This document shows, piece by piece, positions 1-4,563 of a stretch of 5,923 bases of DNA. How positions within the stretch are numbered: the stretch's first letter is position 1; each line of letters opens with the position of its first letter. The position numbers and the translations under genes were made by a program. The DNA is from Candidatus Omnitrophota bacterium (GTDB lineage Bacteria > Omnitrophota > Gorgyraeia > Gygaellales > Profunditerraquicolaceae). The stretch is taken from positions 1 to 5,923 of the forward strand of contig JAHIZC010000160.1 of NCBI GenBank assembly GCA_018814745.1, in the 5' to 3' direction. The notes below the pieces were generated by a model, which saw only the letters and a list, made by a program, of their open reading frames with translations, made no database searches and had not been told where the DNA came from.

Positions 1-157
1 TTACAGTATAGGCATCTTCCGTTCGCCGTAACTCCTTGCACACATCTGCCGAAAAAATACTAATGTGCGCTTCAGCAAAACCGCAAAAGCCCCTTTCACT
101 AATAGAAATGTCAGGAGAGATTTTATCCTGAGCCAATGGGTGACGAGGCATATTCAT
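1..157 (-). CDS. Possible 5' part of a leftward gene, unrecognised, runs off the window
   Basis: On the minus strand a frame is open from about 244 down to the left edge. ATG codons lie at 157-155 and 151-149. From the first ATG it gives 52 codons, beginning MNMPRHPLAQ and containing SERGFCGFAEAH. The plus-strand frames here hit stops quickly. Codon choice is not obviously unlike that of the neighbouring genes. Against it, no Shine-Dalgarno sequence precedes either ATG, no promoter is evident, and I do not recognise the family. It could be the start of a divergently transcribed gene or a chance open frame in non-coding DNA. Only the sequence to the left would settle this. Confidence 0.25.
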   Translation of the reverse strand, partial: MNMPRHPLAQDKISPDISISERGFCGFAEAHISIFSADVCKELRRTEDAYTV

Positions 158-181
158 CGCGGCACATAAGGAAGTCTGAGC

Positions 182-300
182 GGGCAGGGTTTGCCTCGTT
201 AAATTTAGTTTCCAAGAGCGAGGACTTCCGCTAGAGCGAAGATTTTACACGCTGGGGAAAATCGAGCGGTGACGCGAGGAATGTGCCTCGGCAGCCTGCC
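182..300 (+). ncRNA. Candidate structured leader or small RNA with several hairpins
   Basis: This gene-free stretch is unusually rich in complementary arms. CCTCG (194-198) pairs with CGAGG (219-223). CCGCT (228-232) pairs with AGCGG (265-269), and inside it GATTTT (241-246) pairs with AAAATC (258-263). CGAGG (275-279) pairs with CCTCG (286-290) around a six-base loop. GGCAGG (183-188) can pair with CCTGCC (295-300) and close the whole set into a multi-way junction. The last arm can instead fold with 309-314, so two alternative structures are possible. I do not recognise RNase P RNA, SRP RNA, tmRNA, a folate (THF) riboswitch or a cobalamin riboswitch. Strand is assumed from the downstream genes; hairpins read on both strands. 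Confidence 0.3.
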
Positions 301-314
301 TGCCGGTAGGCAGG
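295..314. repeat. Near-perfect 20-base palindrome
   Basis: CCTGCCT (295-301) is the reverse complement of AGGCAGG (308-314). A G-T pair (302/307) and a central CCGG complete a compact hairpin. No T-run follows on either strand, so it is not a standard intrinsic terminator. It lies 35 bases before the cyclophilin ribosome binding site. Its make-up (CTGC/GCAG-rich, self-complementary) resembles dispersed palindromic elements that occur in many copies in some bacterial genomes, but copy number cannot be seen here. Confidence 0.5.
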
Positions 315-349
315 GCCCCATTCCCTTGGATAAAATCATTTTGAAAGAC

Positions 350-356
350 GGAGGTG
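350..356 (+). promoter_or_regulatory. Strong Shine-Dalgarno site that fixes the cyclophilin start
   Basis: GGAGGTG is an excellent match to the anti-Shine-Dalgarno end of 16S rRNA, and its GGAGG core lies five bases before the ATG at 360. A GTG at 354 opens the same frame two codons earlier, but it lies inside the ribosome binding site and cannot sensibly be the start. Confidence 0.85.
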
Positions 357-359
357 GGT

Positions 360-911
360 ATGAAAATAATCAGAAGCATGTCAGTAGTATTGATGATTGG
401 TGTATTCTTAAGCAGTGTTTTTTTAGGTTGTGGGAAGGGGGATAATACAGTGGTAGTTTTAGAGACGACATACGGCACAATAGAAATCAAACTTATGAAC
501 GATGTGGCGCCAAAGGCCTGCGAGAACTTTCGGGAATTGATCAAGATCGGGTATTACGACGGAATAATATTCCACCGGGTGATAAAAGATTTTATGATCC
601 AGGGAGGAGACCCCTCCGGGACAGGGAGGGGCGGCCGTTCGTTTTGGGAAGAACCATTTGAAGATGAAGTGAATAAGAATGTGCAATTCGATCGGCCCGG
701 CCTCTTAGCCATGGCTAACTCCGGCCCGAGTACAAACGGCAGCCAATTTTTTATTACTACTGCGAAGACCCCCTGGTTGAATATGCGCCATACGATCTTC
801 GGGGAAGTTATCTTAGGGTATGAGGTGGTGCAAAAGATGGGGGATTCTCCTACGGCTCCCGGGGATAAGCCTGTAGAGGAGATCAGGATCATTAAGGCTT
901 ATATAAAGTAG
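360..911 (+). CDS. Cyclophilin-type peptidyl-prolyl cis-trans isomerase, predicted lipoprotein
   Basis: Catalyses cis-trans isomerisation of Xaa-Pro bonds and so assists protein folding, here probably in the envelope. The 183-residue product begins with a basic N-terminus and hydrophobic segment (about 7-22), followed by VFLGC with Cys24 as the likely lipidated residue. The lipobox is slightly off consensus, with Phe at -3. The residue after Cys is Gly, which does not signal inner-membrane retention. The cyclophilin domain covers about 31-183. Family active-site residues are all present: H72-R73, F78 and Q81 in FHRVIKDFMIQGGD, F131 in GSQFFIT, W139 and H144. The interval from the catalytic Arg to the Trp (66 residues) equals that of human cyclophilin A (R55 to W121). 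Trp here is the cyclosporin-sensitive type; many bacterial cyclophilins have Phe. It is first in the cluster, 12 bases before the next gene, and has no evident functional link to it. Enzyme assignment is firm; lipoprotein sorting is inferred. Confidence 0.95.
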   Translation: MKIIRSMSVVLMIGVFLSSVFLGCGKGDNTVVVLETTYGTIEIKLMNDVAPKACENFRELIKIGYYDGIIFHRVIKDFMIQGGDPSGTGRGGRSFWEEPFEDEVNKNVQFDRPGLLAMANSGPSTNGSQFFITTAKTPWLNMRHTIFGEVILGYEVVQKMGDSPTAPGDKPVEEIRIIKAYIK

Positions 912-923
912 CAAGGAGGAAAG

Positions 924-1577
924 ATGATTATATCTGAGCAGAAGCCGCTTGAGGAAATATTAGAGAGCCTAAAGGAGTACAAGAAGATATTTATCGTTGG
1001 TTGCGGAGATTGTGCTGCTACCTGTAAGGTAGGCGGAGAGCCGGAATTGCTGAAGATGAAACAGCTTTTAGAGGAACACGGGAAAACCATCTTAGGCATG
1101 TGTATTCCTGAAGCGCCTTGTGTAGCCAGCAAAGTAAAAACCGAATTTGCTAAGAATATGAAACTGCTTAGAGAGGCAGAGGCTATTTTAGTTTTGGCCT
1201 GCGGGTTAGGTATTCAGTCAGTAAAGGATAACGATAGATTAGGATTAGCGGTCCTACCCGGTTGCAACACCTTGTTTGGCGCGGTAATTGATGCGCAGGG
1301 TAATTTCTATGAAAAATGTTCGATGTGCGGCGAGTGCGTTTTGGATGTTACCGGCGGGATTTGTCCGATTACGCTTTGCTCAAAAGGCCTCTTAAACGGC
1401 CCTTGCGGAGGTATGGACAAAGGTAAATGCGAGGTAGATAAGGATAAGGACTGCGCCTGGGTTTTGATCTACCGGGAGTTGGAGCAGAAAAATAAGTTAA
1501 AGAAGTTCAGAGAAATCAAGAAGGCCAGGGATTACAAGAAGTCTACCAAGCCGCACAAATTAACCCTGCCTAGCTAA
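924..1577 (+). CDS. MetV-like methylenetetrahydrofolate reductase C-terminal-domain protein
   Basis: A 217-residue cysteine-rich protein of the MTHFR_C (MetV) family. In acetogens, MetV is the iron-sulfur/zinc partner of MetF and feeds electrons for reduction of methylene-THF to methyl-THF. Fifteen cysteines are visible. The N-terminal half has GCGDCAATC (C27, C30, C34), C60, C66, C93 and C114 in a Rossmann-like alternation. The C-terminal half has CSMCGEC (C132, C135, C138), then C147, C152, C161 in NGPCGG, C169 and C177, suited to binding Fe-S clusters and/or zinc. A lysine-rich tail (188-217) ends the protein. AAGGAGG (913-919) lies four bases before the ATG. No metF lies within the window, so the catalytic partner must be elsewhere or beyond the edge. 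The adjacent 5-formyl-THF cyclo-ligase supports a folate role. A general ferredoxin-like or CO-dehydrogenase accessory protein is a less likely alternative. Family call is confident; the electron donor is unknown. Confidence 0.85.
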   Translation: MIISEQKPLEEILESLKEYKKIFIVGCGDCAATCKVGGEPELLKMKQLLEEHGKTILGMCIPEAPCVASKVKTEFAKNMKLLREAEAILVLACGLGIQSVKDNDRLGLAVLPGCNTLFGAVIDAQGNFYEKCSMCGECVLDVTGGICPITLCSKGLLNGPCGGMDKGKCEVDKDKDCAWVLIYRELEQKNKLKKFREIKKARDYKKSTKPHKLTLPS

Positions 1578-1600
1578 TTCCAATGCGGGTTTGGAATTGG
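1574..1600 (+). repeat. Inverted repeat (hairpin) between the metV-like and cyclo-ligase genes
   Basis: AATTCCAA (1576-1583) and TTGGAATT (1591-1598) are perfect reverse complements around the seven-base loop TGCGGGT. A T-G and a C-G pair (1575/1599, 1574/1600) lengthen the stem to ten pairs. The stem begins on the stop codon of the upstream gene. No T-run follows, so it is not an intrinsic terminator. It may affect mRNA processing or stability, or access to the next ribosome binding site. Confidence 0.55.
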
Positions 1601-1619
1601 TAATCTGGGAGCTGGTAAT
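1593..1619 (+). repeat. Two-copy imperfect direct repeat, 15-base period, containing the cyclo-ligase ribosome binding site
   Basis: GGAATTGGTAAT (1593-1604) is repeated as GGAGCTGGTAAT (1608-1619) after a CTG spacer; ten of twelve positions agree. The second copy carries GGGAG (1607-1611), six bases before the ATG at 1618, so the repeat itself supplies the Shine-Dalgarno site and overlaps the start codon. It looks like a simple-sequence insertion or duplication, but no other copy is in the window. Confidence 0.5.
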
Positions 1620-2166
1620 GAAGTTGACAAAGCAGCAAATCCGTAGTAAAATTCTCTTAAAGCTCAAAAAGCAAAAGGAGGAGAATCGCAAGCGTAAGAG
1701 CAGAAAAATAAAAGAAAAACTCTTTAAGATTGTAGATTTTAAACGTGCGAAGAGAGTAATGTTTTACATCGCGCTGGATGGCGAGGTAAATACAGAAGAT
1801 ATGATAAAGGAAGCAATAAAATTAGGAAAAGTGGTTAGCATGCCAATTTGTAGAAAAAATAGAATATCGATGAGGCCCTGTAGGTTAGAAGGAGCTACTA
1901 AGTTTAAGAAAGGCCTTTATGGAGTAAGTGAGCCCGCGGTTAAAAAATATATTTCTTCAAATGATCTGGATTTAGTGGTAGTCCCCGGAGTTGCCTTTGA
2001 CAAGAAGGGCAATCGTCTTGGCCGCGGCAAAGGTTATTATGACCGTTTCTTAAAAAAACTCCCCCCAGATATTTCTACTATTGGCTTGGCATTTGACTTC
2101 CAAATCTTACCTTCTCTACCCGTCATCGCGCACGATATATGCGTCCATCGAGTTCTCTACGCCTAA
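1618..2166 (+). CDS. fau: 5-formyltetrahydrofolate cyclo-ligase (5,10-methenyl-THF synthetase)
   Basis: ATP-dependent conversion of 5-formyl-THF to 5,10-methenyl-THF (EC 6.3.3.2), returning the storage/inhibitory folate to the one-carbon pool in the cytoplasm. The 182-residue length is typical. Visible motifs are a basic N-terminal helix (KLTKQQIRSKILLKLKK), the substrate-pocket segment FYIALDGEVNT near residues 51-61, VVVPGVAFD, and the family signature at 124-145 with its glycine-rich GRGKGYYDRF core that binds ATP phosphates. A C-terminal HDICVHRVLYA matches the usual ending. I chose ATG 1618 because GGGAG sits six bases upstream. A TTG at 1591 would add nine residues (LELVIWELV-like) translated from a repeat and hairpin with no homology to the family. 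The gene lies 40 bases after the MetV-like gene and 54 before rny. In many bacteria fau likewise sits close to rny, often with zapA and 6S RNA, neither of which is seen here. Function is confident. Confidence 0.93.
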   Translation: MKLTKQQIRSKILLKLKKQKEENRKRKSRKIKEKLFKIVDFKRAKRVMFYIALDGEVNTEDMIKEAIKLGKVVSMPICRKNRISMRPCRLEGATKFKKGLYGVSEPAVKKYISSNDLDLVVVPGVAFDKKGNRLGRGKGYYDRFLKKLPPDISTIGLAFDFQILPSLPVIAHDICVHRVLYA

Positions 2167-2200
2167 AGTTCCAGTTCAAAAAATCTAGAGATTTAATTTA

Positions 2201-2220
2201 GAAGGAGGCTGAGGAATCCT
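2201..2220 (+). promoter_or_regulatory. Double Shine-Dalgarno region before rny
   Basis: GAAGGAGG (2201-2208) is strong but twelve bases from the ATG at 2221. A second, weaker GAGG (2211-2214) is six bases away and better placed. AGGA (2203-2206) can pair with TCCT (2217-2220) directly before the start, so a small hairpin could hide or space the strong site. A short stem (2181-2185 with 2190-2194) lies just upstream. Regulation is only a possibility. Confidence 0.5.
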
Positions 2221-3774
2221 ATGTTAATCATAATCGTAAGTGCCGTTGTTGCGTTAGTTGCTACGGCTCTAGGGTATTTTTTAAGGAAGAATATCGCCGA
2301 GAAAAAGGTGAAGACCGCGGAATCACAGGCGAAATATATCTTAGAGCAGGCCAAGAATGAAGCACAGGCAAGGCGCCGGGAAGCTGACTTAGAGGCCAAG
2401 GATCTACTTTACAAGATGCGTCAGGATTTTGACCGTGAGACAAAAGAGAGAAGACAGGAAATTGCGGTTCTGGAGAAGAGGCTTACGCAGAAGGAAGAGA
2501 ATATTGAACGCAGGCTCGACCTGATGGAGAAGAAGGAAAAAGAAATTAACGATAAGCACGCAAATATCAAGAGAGAGGAAGAGTCGATCAAGGCGAAGGA
2601 TGCTCAACTGCATACGCTGATTGCCGAAGAAAAACAGAGACTACAGAAGATCTCTTCGCTTTCCGCCGAAGAGGCCAAGCAGATATTGCTTAATCGTTTG
2701 AATGAAGAGCTGAGCGCAGAAAAAGCAGTTTTGATCAAAAAGCAGGAGGAAGAATTGCGTACCAGCGTAAATAAGAAATCACAGGAGATTTTAAGCCTGG
2801 CGATCCAGCGCTGCGCCGCGGAGCATACGGTTGAATCGACGGTGAGTGTAGTAACTCTTCCTAATGATGAAATGAAGGGCAGGGTTATCGGCCGCGAAGG
2901 AAGAAATATCCGCGCTCTGGAGATGGCCACAGGCGTAGATGTAATCATCGACGATACTCCGGAAGCAGTGACCTTATCTGCTTTTGACACAGTGCGCAGA
3001 GAGATTGCCCGCCTGACTTTAGAGAAACTTATCTCTGACGGAAGAATCCATCCCGGCAGAATTGAAGAGTTAGTTGAGAAGACCAAGAAAGAGATGGATG
3101 GTAAGATCCGCGAGGAGGGAGAGCATGCGGTATTTGAGGCGGGGGTGAATAGCCTGAATCCTGAACTGGTCAAGCTTTTGGGCAGGTTGAGGTATCGTAC
3201 CAGCTTTGGCCAGAATGCCTTGCAGCACTCTAAAGAAGTATCTTTTCTCCTGGGGGTTATGGCTTCGGAATTAGGATTGGATTTTAAGTTAGGCAGGCGT
3301 ATCGGCCTTCTGCATGATATAGGTAAGGCCGTAGACCACCAGATCGAAGGCACGCACGCAAAGATCGGTGCGGATCTCTGCAGGAAGTATAATGAATCTC
3401 AGGTAGTAATTTCTGCGATTGAAGCGCATCATGAGGAGGCGCAGCCTCAGAGTTTTTATGACGTTCTGGCGATAGCGGCAGATGCGATCAGCGCTGCCAG
3501 GCCCGGAGCGCGGAGAGAAACTTTAGAGACTTATATGAAGCGATTGGAAAAACTAGAGTCCATCGCTAATGTTTTTAAAGGCGTTGAGAAGTCCTTTGCT
3601 ATTCAGGCCGGCCGTGAAATCCGAGTAATCGTACAGCCGGAGAAGATATCTGACGGCGAAGCAGTCAATCTATCGCGAGAGATTCGTAAGAAGATAGAAG
3701 AGGGCATGGAATACCCCGGTCAGATTAAAGTGAACGTAATTCGTGAGACCAGGGCGATAGAATACGCAAAATAA
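2221..3774 (+). CDS. rny: Ribonuclease Y
   Basis: Membrane-anchored endoribonuclease that starts mRNA decay and processing in bacteria that use RNase Y in place of, or beside, RNase E. The 517-residue length is close to the usual 510-520. Domain order is canonical: an N-terminal transmembrane helix (about 2-20); a long charged coiled coil (about 25-190, rich in K, E, R and A) that dimerises and scaffolds partners; a KH RNA-binding domain (about 205-270) with its GxxG loop in VIGREGRN (G224-G227); and an HD domain with H336 (LQHS), the diagnostic H365-D366 (LLHDIGK) and H403-H404 (EAHHEE) as probable metal ligands. The C-terminus IRETRAIEYAK is the family ending. Nothing is missing or broken. 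It is followed after three bases by the YmdB homologue, a pairing conserved in Firmicutes and others. A 249-residue open frame antisense at 3353-2604 is only a shadow of this biased coding sequence. Confidence 0.97.
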   Translation: MLIIIVSAVVALVATALGYFLRKNIAEKKVKTAESQAKYILEQAKNEAQARRREADLEAKDLLYKMRQDFDRETKERRQEIAVLEKRLTQKEENIERRLDLMEKKEKEINDKHANIKREEESIKAKDAQLHTLIAEEKQRLQKISSLSAEEAKQILLNRLNEELSAEKAVLIKKQEEELRTSVNKKSQEILSLAIQRCAAEHTVESTVSVVTLPNDEMKGRVIGREGRNIRALEMATGVDVIIDDTPEAVTLSAFDTVRREIARLTLEKLISDGRIHPGRIEELVEKTKKEMDGKIREEGEHAVFEAGVNSLNPELVKLLGRLRYRTSFGQNALQHSKEVSFLLGVMASELGLDFKLGRRIGLLHDIGKAVDHQIEGTHAKIGADLCRKYNESQVVISAIEAHHEEAQPQSFYDVLAIAADAISAARPGARRETLETYMKRLEKLESIANVFKGVEKSFAIQAGREIRVIVQPEKISDGEAVNLSREIRKKIEEGMEYPGQIKVNVIRETRAIEYAK

Positions 3775-3777
3775 AAG

Positions 3778-4563
3778 ATGAAGATACTTTTTGTCGGGGA
3801 CATAGTCGGCAGGCCAGGACGGGATGCAATAAAAGAGCTGCTTCCTAAACTGGCCAAAGAATATAAACTGGATTTCGTGATTGCCAACGCGGAGAACGCA
3901 GCCGGAGGTTCTGGCATAACTCCTCGCGTGGCAGAGGAGTTGTTTAGCTACGGAGTCGATGTGCTTACTTCCGGTGATCACATCTGGAAGAAGAGAGAGA
4001 TCTTTGAGTTCATTAACCAGGAGCAGAGGGTCTTAAGGCCAATGAATTATCCCGGGAATTGTGTCGGCCGCGGCTTTGATCTGTTTAAGACGAAAAAAGG
4101 GAAGCTTGTTGGAGTAGTGAATGTCAACGGCAGAGTTTTCATGCAGGCGTTAGAGTGTCCGTTTCGCTCCTGTATCAAAGCCTGGGAGGAACTATCAAGA
4201 GAAACCAAGGTAATTATTGTCGATGTGCATGCGGAAGCTACTTCAGAGAAGGTCGCTCTTGGTTGGTATTTAGATGGCAAGGTCTCTGCTGTACTCGGAA
4301 CCCACACGCACATTCAGACTGCGGATGAAAGAATCCTGCCGCAGGGAAGCGCATATCTAACAGACACAGGCATGACCGGTTCTTATGATTCAGTGATCGG
4401 CAGAAAAATAGGGGATGTCCTAGAGAGGTTCCTCACTTCTCTGCCTACAAGATTCCAGCTTGCCGAAGAGAATGTGAAGTTAGCGGCAGTAGTATTAGAT
4501 ATAGATGAAAGTTCAGGAAAAGCAAAATCCATAGAAAGAATTCAAAGAAAAGTAAAATGTTAA
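3778..4563 (+). CDS. ymdB: YmdB-family (TIGR00282) metallophosphoesterase
   Basis: Dinuclear-metal phosphodiesterase of the calcineurin-like superfamily. The Bacillus subtilis YmdB member hydrolyses 2',3'-cyclic nucleotides (and cAMP in vitro) and affects biofilm and motility decisions and RNase Y-related transcript levels. The 261-residue length is typical. Metal ligands align by position: D8 in FVGDIVGRPGR, E39-N40 in NAENAAGG, H68, H151 in DVHAEATSEK, and H176 and H178 in GTHTHIQTAD. The loop YLTDTGMTG follows. One family ligand differs: TSGDHIW has Asp67 where the characterised members have Asn (GNH). Asp can bind metal, so activity is plausible but metal preference may change. The gene starts three bases after rny with no clear Shine-Dalgarno site, so it is probably translated by coupling to rny. 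Its last seven bases overlap the next start codon. Cytoplasmic; no signal peptide. Family is firm; the physiological substrate here is unknown. Confidence 0.93.
   Translation: MKILFVGDIVGRPGRDAIKELLPKLAKEYKLDFVIANAENAAGGSGITPRVAEELFSYGVDVLTSGDHIWKKREIFEFINQEQRVLRPMNYPGNCVGRGFDLFKTKKGKLVGVVNVNGRVFMQALECPFRSCIKAWEELSRETKVIIVDVHAEATSEKVALGWYLDGKVSAVLGTHTHIQTADERILPQGSAYLTDTGMTGSYDSVIGRKIGDVLERFLTSLPTRFQLAEENVKLAAVVLDIDESSGKAKSIERIQRKVKC

Noticed and set aside
36..64. Plus-strand promoter with TTGCAC and a downstream TAAT
   Set aside because: Both boxes match the sigma-70 consensus at only about half their positions.
182..349. THF or cobalamin riboswitch controlling the folate genes
   Set aside because: The conserved core sequences of these classes were not seen; the hairpins alone are not evidence for a known class.
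354..359. GTG at 354 as the cyclophilin start
   Set aside because: The codon is part of the GGAGGTG ribosome binding site of the ATG at 360.
245..544. A 99-codon minus-strand frame across the cyclophilin start
   Set aside because: It overlaps the signal peptide and domain start of a well-supported gene and reads through the palindrome; the translation shows no domain.
1574..1606. Intrinsic terminator after the MetV-like gene
   Set aside because: The stem is A/T-rich and is followed by GGTAATCTGG, not a T-run; the next gene starts immediately.
1591..1617. TTG at 1591 as the cyclo-ligase start
   Set aside because: The extra residues come from a hairpin arm and a simple repeat, and ATG 1618 has a well-spaced GGGAG.
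2604..3353. A 249-codon open frame antisense to rny
   Set aside because: It lies wholly inside a canonical RNase Y gene, its translation is rich in Ser, Leu and Ile as expected from the complement of biased codons, and it has no recognisable family or ribosome binding site.
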